Under the pieces are notes generated by a model, which was given only the letters and a program-made list of their open reading frames with translations, searched no databases and was not told the origin of the DNA. A stretch of 64,000 nucleotides of DNA from Chrysemys picta bellii (Eukaryota; Chordata; Testudines; Emydidae). The stretch lies in assembly GCF_011386835.1 (NCBI RefSeq), contig NC_088800.1, positions 23,984,572 through 24,048,571 on the forward strand, in the 5' to 3' direction. Below, one piece after another: positions 51,868 through 62,155 of this stretch (the stretch's first letter is position 1; each line of letters begins with the position of its first letter). Position numbers and translations under genes: made by a program.

Positions 51868-51965
51868 GTTCAGAACTGCATCTGAAGAAGTGAGGTTCTT
51901 ACCCACGAAAGCTTATGCTCCCAATACTTCTGTTAGTCTCAAAGGTGCCACAGGACCCTCTGTTG
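51868..51965 (+). mobile_element. Short Penelope-type tail with target duplication
   Basis: This 98 bp insertion contains 'gaggttcttacccacgaaag' and 'ctcccaatacttctgttagt' and ends 'caggaccctctgttg'. It is flanked by ATGTTTAT at 51860-51867 and 51966-51973. It is the uninverted form of the unit at 14418-14510. Confidence 0.75.
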
Positions 51966-52396
51966 ATGTTTATATAACTACTGTACTATTTCATCTCCAC
52001 CAGCTCTGAATAATAAAGCTATCAAATTATCATATATTGCAATCAGCCACAATGTGCTAGTTAAGATACCCATTTCATAATCAGCTAAAAATCACGATCT
52101 TGTATCCAAGGGACAGTAGTTTTTCTTCTGACCACTCTGTTAAAATTTTAAAGTTAAAGTGCATTAGAAAAAAAATCAAGCTTCACGGATAACTTTAATA
52201 CTACTTGTTTCTGTTTTGATTATTCTAAAAATAATGTAGGAAAATGCCATTCTTTCTGATAATGCAATAGTGAGAATCAGATTCTGTGTCTATAGCCTAC
52301 TAGTGCACCATCTGCCCTGCAAGATGCTCAGCAGGATTATGCTCTAATAAGACTTTTCAGCAAATGGCACTAAAAGGAACTTTAGACATCAGACTG

Positions 52397-52413
52397 AGGT
52401 CAGTCAAAGGTCA
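52397..52413 (+). promoter_or_regulatory. Candidate DR5 nuclear-receptor element
   Basis: Two perfect AGGTCA half-sites (52397-52402 and 52408-52413) are separated by five bases, the spacing preferred by retinoic acid receptor/RXR dimers. It lies about 0.9 kb into the intron after WDR72 exon A. The overlapping GTCAAAGGTCAAAG also resembles an HNF4/RXR DR1-type site. No functional evidence is available from sequence alone. Confidence 0.4.
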
Positions 52414-53293
52414 AAGATAAATATAATGAGTTTACCAGTCTAAACTGAACTGTACATTTAAATTTATAAGTATATTAAATAAAAAGTCCAAAAAGTTAAT
52501 GAGATAGGCCCTGATTCTGCTGTCTGTTCTCAGACAGAACTTCCCAGTTATGGAGACAAAAGGTTTTCAGGCACTGAAAGTAGTAAAGACAGTAAGTTCA
52601 GCAGAAGTAGAAACCATTTGGCTGTCTATTTTCCATATATTGTGTGTTCCTCTTCCTGACCACTATTGAGGAACACATTTTCAGTCTACGTTCATTGGTG
52701 AGGAGTAGCAGTTATGACCTGCTCTGTTCTACAGTCAAGAATGGAATTCCCAAAGCCCATTGTTTTATTTAAAAAGTTATGACCATGAACACACACCACA
52801 CAGAGGCCTTGTATTTAGGATACTGTATGTTAAGAATGCAGTGAATACACTCTCATTGTGATGGGTAGATGGTACTGGGAAAAGATATGCATAGAATCTC
52901 TGTTTAACATCGTAACACCCTAGAAGGGGTGTTTTGGAACAAATGACAATAGGAATCTATGGGAGCAGAACTATAGTGAGAGTCATCCTATCATGATGTG
53001 AAGGGGATCTGGATAGTAGAGTAGAGGCACTGGGCTGCCGTGCAAATGCCCTTGCCCTCTGTGGGTTTCCCTCATGGGTGAAAGTGGGTCTCACTCCCTT
53101 CTGTTCTGTGACTTGGGGTGAATGCCACCACCTCCTCCCCCCATACCCTTCACTAGAACAATATGAAGGAAACTCCACAACAAATCTTGAGTTCCTGGTC
53201 CCTTCTTGGGTTCTCTCCCACAGACAGAGATGGTAAAGTCATTTGGACCACTATCTGTTTCTACCAAGTAATATTCTACTCAATCACTCTTAC

Positions 53294-53499
53294 CTTATCT
53301 GAAGATTTTTCTATGTGGGTAAGATTGTGGGACAGTGTGCCAAGTTTGTAAGAGCTGGAGGATTTGTATCCTGCATTTTTATGCTTTTGTGTATCTTGAG
53401 AGACTGGAAGTACAGAATCAGTCACTAAACACTCTGAATCTTCACAGGAAGTAAGAATTGCTTTTGCCATTTCATCTGTTTCATGCCGTTCTAGAGTCC
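53294..53499 (-). CDS. WDR72: WDR72 internal exon A (end of WD40 region and linker)
   Basis: This 206 bp exon has the acceptor ctgtttcctag|GG and the donor GATAAG|GTAAGAG. It starts with the last two bases of a Gly codon, then reads TLERHETDEMAKAILTSC and continues open to SSDK, ending in phase 0. Human WDR72 has GTLERHET followed by a similar ILNCC..DS stretch just after the last WD repeat (VYIWEIET). The exon therefore marks the exit from the second propeller into a poorly structured, Ser-rich linker. The preceding exon, which should code for IKWHP...VYIWEIET, was not found up to 64000, so the upstream intron is at least 10.5 kb. Confidence 0.9.
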
Positions 53500-54998
53500 C
53501 TAGGAAACAGAATAGAAGAGCTTGTGAAGTTTTTAAAAATGAAGTGATGTTTTATACAAAAATTACAGCAGATTTTCAGCAATCACATTTCTTATTAATG
53601 GAATACAGTAACTTTTATTTTGCCTTAATTTAACCAGATATAAATTTCTTATCAAAAATCTTTGCTGCAACTTTGTCAGACACAGAATGTATGGAACTTA
53701 TGATGTATTGTACAATGTATAAAAGCATCTTGAAGGCCTTTTCAAAGCATGCACTGTATAAAACTGGAGAGAAAAATGTTATTTGCCTTACCATGTTCAA
53801 AACATTTCATTCTACCTTACACTTTACACAGTGAGATCAATGTGTTGTGTGTTATTCTTTAACAACAAAACCTGCATTTACTATATGCATTATGAACCTT
53901 GTAATCAATAATAAACACTTATGGAATATTTTAGTGCTGTCCTCTAGTGTTCTAGGTTACAAACAACAAGAGGAATCTATAAACTCTTCTCTTCTTCCAG
54001 ATTTCCAAGTAACATCTTTTCTCCATATTCAACTTTTTAACTCATAAACATTACTAGCTGAAACTATGTTATCAAGTGGTGTTATAGTCAGGATTATGAC
54101 ACTATGGATCCAGAGATTTGGCTTTAATATTACTATCTGAATGGCTCAAGGGAATCTGGCTCAGTGTCTGGATTGTTATATCTGGAAGCAGAGATTGACA
54201 GGAATTCTGTTTCCCCATGTGATACATTTTCTTTGTCTCTTCTCTTGCCTTTTCTTTCTTGGGTTTTTCCTTAATCTTATTTTCCATTTTCCTCTTTATT
54301 CTCACTTTAGTTCTACCCATAATCTCTTCTGGCTAGAGTATTAACCATTAAAACTCAACATTTGCCTGCTCTAACCACAGTTACCATAGGTATCTTCTCT
54401 AAGCTTAAGGAAAAGTGGCAGTCATCTCAGATACTACTGTGTGGCACCTATAAATAATTATTTCTTAAAGGTGATCACTTTATTTATTATTACCTCCTTT
54501 CCCACTTTATTCTTCCAATTGATAATTGCCTAGATTAGTACAAATAGATGGAACATTGTCAGGAAACAGAGAGGACACAAGAAGAGAATAAAAGCTTTGC
54601 ATGGTACCTTGGACACTAATGGCATTGATACTGGTAACCTTATTCACACATATGCCTCTACTGATTTCAAATCAATTAGATGACTCACATGCGTTAGATA
54701 AGTGGTATTTGGCTTTTAATATTTTTTTAAGTTAGGTCAAAAAAAAAAAAACCCCCAAACATGGCCCAACTATCTAAAAGGGCTGAACTTTGACTTGAAT
54801 TACACACCTAAAGGACTCAGAATCCCCTTTATAGCCATACACATGATACTCAGACCCTGAGTCCAGGCATGCAAAAGTAACTGGACATTGATCAAATTGT
54901 GAACAATTTGCACACACAGAAAAAATGGCTGTATTGGCACCAAATATTGGGCCAGATTCACGGTCTGCCTGCATTGTGCTACCCCTTTGGTATTAAAG

Positions 54999-55599
54999 TA
55001 GGGTGACCAGATTTTATCGGGACTGTCCCGATATTTACTTGTTTGTCCCGCTTCCTGACCGATGTTTGGTCAAGACGCGAATTGTCCCAATATTTTGCGC
55101 TCCGGCGCACAGGCAGAGGGGGCTCGCGCCCCCCCCCCCCGCCCCAACTCCGCCTCCTCGCTCCCCCATTGGATCCCTCCCCAAATCCCCCCCTTGCCCC
55201 GCCCCCTTACTGCCCCATTGGATCCCTCCCCAAATCCCTGCCCTGGCCCTGCCTCTTCCCCAAGCACGCCGCATTCCTCCTCCTCACCCTCCCTCCCAGG
55301 CTTGCGCTAATCAGCTGTATGGCGGTGCAAGCGCTGGAGGAGGGGGGAGAAGCAGGATGCGGCAGCCAGCTCAGGGGAGGTGGAGCAGAGGTGAGCTGGG
55401 GGGGGGGCAGGGCGGGGCGTGGAGCTGCCCCCACCAATTTTTCCTATGCTCCGGCAGCTTTTCTTCCTTTTTTTTTTCCTCCGCCGCCAGCTCTTGGGGT
55501 TTTTTTTTCCTCCCTCCTCATCCGCTGGCTCTTGGGTTTTTTTTTTTTTGCTCTGCCGGCACCCTCCCGATATTTCACATCTCTCATCTGGTCACCCTA
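54999..55599. mobile_element. hAT MITE, 601 bp, with perfect target duplication
   Basis: Termini TAGGGTGACCAGAT and its inverse (ATCTGGTCACCCTA) with perfect flanking TATTAAAG at 54991-54998 and 55600-55607. The interior is C-rich in the left half, with the repeated unit 'ccattggatccctccccaaa', and T-rich near the right end. The overlapping 190-200 codon frames are compositional. The 'agggtgaccagat' family is common in turtles. Confidence 0.9.
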
Positions 55600-56819
55600 T
55601 ATTAAAGCATCATAGACCTGGCATACTGGGACAAGTAAGCCTGGCTTACTGCTGCTTTGCATTGCCAGAGCAGCATAATGCAGGCACTGTGAATCTGTAT
55701 ATTTGGCTCGTTATTTGCAACACATAATTCAACCAGCTTTCGTATGCTTTCATATGCAAAATAAATTTTAAAAACCCACATATAAACAAAAAATAACATG
55801 AGTATTCATGACCCGAAGAGGCTTATTATAGTTCTATGATAGTACTTTTTTTGTGAGCTGTACTAAATATAGGTTTATTGACTTGTTCTAAATGCAATTT
55901 ATATTATATAGTATTTACATAATTAGTTTAAACTAAGGTTCTTGTATATGCCACCTATTTCCCATCTAAGCAGAAAGCACAAGAAATACTGATAGAAATT
56001 GCAAGTTTCCTATAAATGTCAGAGATGAAGGACATCGGGTATTTTAAAAGTACTAACCATTTGATGTGAAATGGTTTTTGTTTCTAGGTTTGAATTTTTT
56101 GTAGCCTGCAGTTATCCAACACGAATTTTCTCTTTCACTGCTACCAAATAAAAGTATGTAACATAGACGTCCTACCAGTAACAGCTGGTAAAAAATATTG
56201 GACAGGGATTGAGGGATCTCATAAGGTGTTTTAAAAAAAAAAAAACTCATTTTGTCTGAAATTTTATTTCCTTGAAAACCCACCTTCCCCTTTCATCAAA
56301 TATAATATCTCCTCCATTTCTTAGACTGGCCAATGGAGCCTTTCTTTAAATTCCAGGCAAAGGGAAGTCAAAGGCCTGATTCTGCTCTCCTCTCAATATG
56401 ACTCCATTGATTTCAATGGGGTTACTACCAATACAGATCAGGCCCAATAATTAATTTTCAAAAGTATGTAGTTAAGTCCTTTCCCACAAGCTGCCAAAGC
56501 CAGAGTCCATCATGGATACTGGTTATCTACCACAGCAAGGAGGGCAACGTGCCCAAGATCCAGGATAAGAGCAGCCGAACAATCAGGCTATGTACAAATA
56601 CCTCAAGCTAAGCTGTCTGTTCACTTATGTGCTCACATGGGTCCCATCACTGTAGTGTCTGAGCACTTCTCAAACATTAATGCATTCATCTTCACAACAT
56701 CCTGAGACGTAGGGAATTCTCTCTTATTTAGTATCAAAAGGCTGACTCCCGCCTCCAACCAGCGCAGAATGCCAACGTCCATCGCCCACTTGTTAAATTT
56801 TCAAAACAATCACCTTCAT

Positions 56820-57190
56820 ACTTTCTCCCATGTTGCTCATCACACTTGGGTGGAGCTCCCTGTAAACATCCACAAACTAGCTCATTATCCTCTGTCAAAT
56901 TTCTCCTTAAAACTCTCCTCTGTCATGAAGCCAACAAAAAAGTAGACAATCATTAGGCCTCTGGTGCAGTGAGACCACGGCCTACCATGCTGACCAATAT
57001 TTGTCTGATTGTTGCCTGATATTCCCCCGTCAGTCAATCTGCCTCCATTGGTTGACTTTTGTCTTATACTTAGATTGCAAGCTCTTTGGGGCAGGACCTG
57101 TCTTTTGTTCTGCGTTTGTTCTGCACCTAGCACAATGGGATCCTGGTCCATGACTGGGGCTCCAGGACACTATAACAATTAATATATCCG
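56820..57190 (+). mobile_element. L3/CR1-like LINE 3' end, sense
   Basis: The order is 'cacttgggtggagctccctg' (end of the ORF), 'taccatgctgaccaatattt', 'agattgcaagctctttgggg', 'cagcctagcaca'-like 'cacctagcacaatgggatcc' and an AT-rich tail. It is the most complete 3' end of this family in the window. A MIR-like piece (57190-57240) follows. Confidence 0.7.
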
Positions 57191-58124
57191 CATAGCCCCA
57201 TTTTACAAATGCGGAACTGAGGCCCAGAGAGTGTAACATTAAGGGTAAAATTTACAAAGGGATTTAGATGCCCAAAGATGCAGATAGGTGCCAGGTGGAA
57301 TTTACAAAAGCACATTCACAGGTTGGGTACCTATTTCCCATTGAAATCAGCTCCTCTGGAATGAGCTTACCCCCTATAAGTGCTGCTGTTGCCCACCTGT
57401 TTGCCCTTCCCCCTCAATCTATTGCTCCTACTTCAATCTCCTCTAGAAGTGCCTGCTGCCTTCCTCATCCCCCATCCCACAGCTTGCCCCAGGACTCAGC
57501 TCCCCACTTACCACAGGAGTTTTCAGGAGGGGGCACCAGGAGTGACCTATTGCTGTCTTCAGGAGGTGGTTAGCTGTCCCCCTTCTTTAGCCTCCTCCTA
57601 CCTAGAGCAGCCCAGCTCTGGACCCACAGGCAGACTGCCCAGGGGATGTTTCACTCCCATGGAAAGACCTTCATCACGGTAAAACCCTTCTCACTGGGGT
57701 GAAGTTTCCCCTGGGCCAGCAGGTCCAGAAGTAGGGCTAGGCTGTGCTAGTTGAGTGGAGGCTGCGTCCCTGAACCTGAAGACGGGGTGGGAGGAGCAAA
57801 AGCTCCACAGGAGGAAACAGGGATAGCAGCTTATCACTTATTTAGAAAGAACCAAGGGGGTGCTGGGAAACTTGAAGGGCCAATGGGGGAGCCAATTACT
57901 TGAAGAATTGGGACACTGGGAGTTTTTTGCCCAGAGAAAGGGGAGACAGAAATAAGAGCTAAGAGGCAGGAATGTGAGAGAGAGCTTAACGCTGGGAAAC
58001 CTCATCCTTCTCCTGGGCTCTGTCTATGAAAGTTAGAGCCTATGGTCATATGTCCTTTCCCTCTTGTTGCCTGGGGGCTGGCCTGGTGGACATGACAGCT
58101 GAATTGTCCTTGAGCATGATGGGA

Positions 58125-58350
58125 CATGTATGTGTGTGGGGGGAGGGGGCATAGAGGGATGTGTGTGTAGAATGAATAAAGGGGTAAGTGTTTAATAAAT
58201 GGGTGCATGGAATGAGTTGTTTTGTCTAGAAATGTGTGTGAAATGAGTATGCAGGGGTTGAATGAAAAGGGGTGTGGAATGAGAGAGTGAAATTAATGAG
58301 TTGGGATGTAATAGAATGAATGTGTGGAGTGAGTATGAATGGGACAAACA
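58125..58350. repeat. Degenerate minisatellite with 'ggaatgagt' units
   Basis: Phrases 'atgtgtgtgtagaatgaata', 'ggtgcatggaatgagttg', 'gtgtgtgaaatgagtatg', 'ggtgtggaatgagagagtg' and 'gtgtggagtgagtatgaatg' recur at intervals of roughly 20-45 bp. This suggests a decayed tandem array of a GGGTGTGNGGAATGAGT-like unit. Confidence 0.6.
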
Positions 58351-58388
58351 GGCAGCAGTCCTTATCCAAATGTATGCAAATCAATGCT

Positions 58389-58412
58389 CGTGTGTGTGTG
58401 TGTGTGCGTGCG
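58389..58412. repeat. (TG)n microsatellite
   Basis: 'cgtgtgtgtgtgtgtgtgcg' type run immediately after the minisatellite. Confidence 0.85.
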
Positions 58413-59044
58413 CAAATTAGAAGCATACCTGCCAGCAAACCAATACATTCTATCAGCAACTCTCAGACTCTGTCAGTCACTCATGACACTTCTGTCAGAG
58501 TCATCAGACCCTTTTCAAAATGGCTACACTGTCAGCACTGCTCTTTGTGCCACTGGCACAATCAAGCCCAAAGTGAACTGGAAGCACATGCTTTGCTGTG
58601 TATATACCGGATGGTGTTCTAATGAGTGCAGAGAAGTGAGAATTAACTGCTTAATTTAACAAAAAGCCAATTATTCAAAAAAAATACACAGTATCATATT
58701 GAATGAGCAAGGGATTTGGCCCTCACTACATTGTTTTTATATAAGGCCCTTCCATATCTAAACAGTGAGCAAGCAAGGTCTACCCCATTATATAACCTCC
58801 CCATTCCTCAAGATCATAAGGTAGCATCTTCTAAATGGTTCTGCTTTTTTTAGTAGTTTTGCTTGTTTTTTTTTATATTCTATAGTTCTTACTTATAATA
58901 ATTGCTTTTGGTTTCTTATATATGTATAGAAGTGTGTTGATGGGGTAGAAGAGGGAATACCAGAGTGTAGGAGAATGGATAGAGGAAGTCATAGCATGAT
59001 GATGAAAGACAGTGGAGGAATGGGAATTCTTATGGAGTGTGCAG

Positions 59045-59195
59045 TATTCAAGGATAACCAAGTACTTTACAAAGGTAGGTGGATTTACCCGTTTTATAGT
59101 TGAGGAAACCCAAACACACAGAGGTTATGTGACTTGCCCAAAGTCATACAGTGAGTCAGTGGCAGAAATCAGGATACTTAGACTTCTGATCAAGC
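59045..59195 (+). repeat. MIR SINE relic
   Basis: 'ccgttttatagttgaggaaa', 'cacacagaggttatgtgact', 'tgcccaaagtcatacagtga' and 'gtcagtggcagaaatcagga' reproduce the MIR core and flank in order, better preserved than the copy at 31096. Confidence 0.8.
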
Positions 59196-59329
59196 CATGA
59201 ATGATTGAATGAATATAATTTAATAAAACAGACAAACTCAATTAACTTGATAAGCCAATAAAGGCATTTTGACCAACACGGGAAAAAGGAATATGCCTTC
59301 TTCCTTTTCCAGTCTCTCCCATCATTTTT

Positions 59330-59366
59330 TTTTGAGGGGGGGGGGAAGAGAGGGGAGGGGAGAGAG
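59330..59366. repeat. Poly-G/purine tract, G-quadruplex candidate
   Basis: A run of ten or more G followed by 'aagagaggggaggggagaga' after a T8 tract gives at least four G-runs within 35 bp on the plus strand. Confidence 0.5.
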
Positions 59367-61989
59367 TATGTATTGCCGCCTTTAAAAATAAAGAAAAAAG
59401 AGTCAGAGAGAAAGAAAAGGCGACAAAAATAAGAGTGATAAATTTAAATATTTTAAAAAGTAAATTATCCTCAAAGCATTTTACTGGGGGAACACAAATA
59501 ATGTGTAGAAGGGAATAAAAATATCTCTGAAGAGCAACAATAAAATAGTATTAAAAAAACAAACAAACCCACTGCATACAAGAAAAAGGCAAGAAAGTCC
59601 TCTACCTTTCTGAAGCTGTGACCATGGCAACCAAATCTCATGAATAGACAAAAGTGGAGTATTTCACTCTCCTAGGCAGCTTTGGACCACCAGCTGGGGA
59701 CGGTTACTACATCTTATACTTCTTCTGGACCAAGTACTACAAATTGGGTCTCTGGGCGTTAGTGCTGTCAGTGAACTTCTCAGGGGCTTTGCTCTTACTG
59801 AATGGTGAATTTCCACTGGAGGGTGGTGGGGAGGGCGACATGCATATTATCATGCCAGTGGTGGCATTGCCATTCATCACGTGTGCCCTTGTAGCCAGAG
59901 GTCTTTCTGCAGGGCCCTCTCTCTGCTCTCTCTTCAGGGATCCTAGGGAGCATTCTATAGTTTTTCTCAGGGCTGGCACTAGCTGGCCCCTAAAACTAGG
60001 TCAGTACCCAAAATCATTCAAAATAGTCTTCAATGTCCCAAACACAAGGTCCATCATAGTATACTCATAGTTCATACCCACCTCCAACACTCCGGTCATC
60101 TACAGAGACCTTATTCCACTCAGCAGAAGCCGAGCTTTCTGGCTCAGGCTTTGTTCCTCTGTCTGCACACATCCTGTTCTGACAGGAAAAGCAGCGTGTT
60201 ATACTACTCTCCTGAAAGTTTCTCCTGGAAAGAGAGAGGGGAGCCCTGCCCCCCCTTACACTACAGAGGTCCTGATCCCAGGCCTTTAAAGTCACAGTGA
60301 CCTGGAATCTTCCCATCTGGCTGCTAATTCCTCAGGACCACCTTCTCTTTTCCCGTTTCAGACGGTGTCTGAGCTTGTGCTCACACTAACATTCCTGGAA
60401 AGGGGTCTTCTGGCTCCCCACAGGCTTAATGGAACACTACGCCCCATTACAATGTCTTCTCATGAGGTATTCATTGATGTTTCATGACCTGTCATGTCAT
60501 CAGGCTTCATTGTTTTATATTTGCTAGCTAAAGTATTGAAAAGTCATCCTCAATATTTTGATATTGCAATGACTTGGTAACTCAGTCTAGCCTTAGAATG
60601 TAACAAGAATGACCTATGTGAATGAAAACTGTTCTTGGAATTAATTTTATTTAGAGAGACTGAACTTGTGGTTTTCCGACTTGTTGCAGATGAAGTCTAC
60701 ATATGCTGTTTAACAATAAACTTGTCCCGTTCTTGACGTTTGGGTTTACTGGTAATTGAAATAATAACAGAATGTAAATTTCAGCCTAAGCTTCCTCCCT
60801 AAATTTGGCTATTCCTTTGGTTTTATGCAGGTCCTTCCTGTCACCATACGCTTATTTCATCTGACCAGAGGCTTTCACCACCTCTCAGATCCTGGTGGAG
60901 TTATCAAGCCACACCTGCCACAATGAGCCAGACTAACTCAGCAGCTTTAGGTTCTTCATCAAAACCATCTTGCAACCTGTGACTCTACCATCCAGCTATA
61001 AAGACAGTGGAAATTTATTTAGCACCTAATTTTTTTTTAATTTACTATTTCTATCACTCTAGCAGCAAGGGGCATCATACCTGGCCAGGCACCATTGTGC
61101 CTAACACTATACATACAGCATAAGACAGACTCTGTTCCAAAGTCTTAGACAAGACACAACAAGTAGGTGCAACAAGTACATACAGATGAGATGTGGGGAG
61201 GGAAGGTACATACAGCTCAAATATAGCTTCAAAACCCCCAGTCACTCTCACTTTCAAAATCCTTATGGTACTTTACACATAATTTAACAGCAGCAACATG
61301 ATTTGGATCCAGGGTGACCCAAACATTAGAACGGGGTGCCCTAAAAATATTTGCCATGTGCATGAGTGCACAGCATTTGGCCACCTACTGAGGGAAGCTG
61401 GTTTAGCAGTAACACCCTGCAATGGAGATCTTAATCAGGTGGTCCAACTGCAGAAAGGGAGCATTGCTGACATAACTGACTTACTCCCTCAAAATATACG
61501 ATGACTAGTGGGAACATGCTCCCAGCAGGTTCCCCTATGAATATCCTCCAGAGCCATGCTAGCAGGAGAGCTACAATACAAGCTCCCTTACTGTAATACA
61601 ACACAATGGTTTTCATATAGAGTAGGTAAAAAAAGGCATTACACTATCCTACCTAGTACTTAGATCTAAATTTTCTACTGTGGCCTAGATCCACTCAGCA
61701 GAGCAGAACTAGAAAGACCATCAGAGTTCCAATTACAACTCCCTGATACATTTCCTGGCTCCAACCCACCCCAAGTCCTGGCATATACCAGCTGGCAAGA
61801 GTCCCCAATGGAGAATAGCCAGAATGCAGTGCACTCCATTTGTGCTCTCCCCTGTTCCATAAACAAGGGCTAGAAGGAGGAAGTGGAATAGAGCCAGTTT
61901 TGCCAGCTCTACACTCCAGCAGAGGAGATGTGGACAGTTTCTGCTCCCATCGCAGCACCTAGGGAATGCAAAAGGACCAAAGTAGGGAA

Positions 61990-62155
61990 GAGACTCTTCC
62001 CCTTAATCTTTAGCCTGATTAGACTGTAAGCCCTTCGGGGCAGGGATTGCCTCCTGTTTATGACTGTACAGCACCCAGCACAATCATATCTCAGTCTTGA
62101 CTGAACATTGGGCATTACTATAATATACATATTTAAAAATAATAAAATAATAATC
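61990..62155 (+). mobile_element. L3/CR1-like LINE 3' end, sense
   Basis: 'gactgtaagcccttcggggc', 'agggattgcctcctgtttat', 'gtacagcacccagcacaatc' and a terminal 'aataataaaataataat'-type tail define the 3' end of the same LINE family as at 56820. Confidence 0.7.

Larger units (their letters stand above)
21567..53293 (-). other. WDR72 intron between exons A and B (31.7 kb)
   Basis: This is the longest complete intron in the window and its main repeat reservoir. Listed separately are the MITE 22252, Myb/SANT pseudogene 22634, hAT end 23274, LTR 24053, Penelope-like block 28874-30646, MIR 31096, hAT 32772, palindrome 33751, tail 39762, LINE reverse-transcriptase relic 41340, hAT 47346 and tail 51868. 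The stretches 25115-28090, 34000-39750, 42000-47330 and 47830-51850 are mostly AT-rich intron. They contain scattered short old repeats (36410-36480, 36965-37050, 43620-43760, 43890-44020, 50935-51005) with 'gacttcaatgg'-like or 'cttaaagttaagt'-like cores, and no exon I can support. Confidence 0.75.

Noticed and set aside
55003..55615. Frames of 190-200 codons rich in Pro and Phe
   Set aside because: Entirely inside the 601 bp hAT MITE with defined ends and target duplication.
59590..59640. Possible minus-strand exon ending at GCTTCAGAAAG|GTAGAG
   Set aside because: The frame does not resemble the expected last WD40 repeat and the phase does not match the start of exon A.
59654..60070. 138-codon frame starting MEYFTLLG
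   Set aside because: No recognisable family. The hydrophobic stretches come from T-rich sequence and there is no promoter or splice support.
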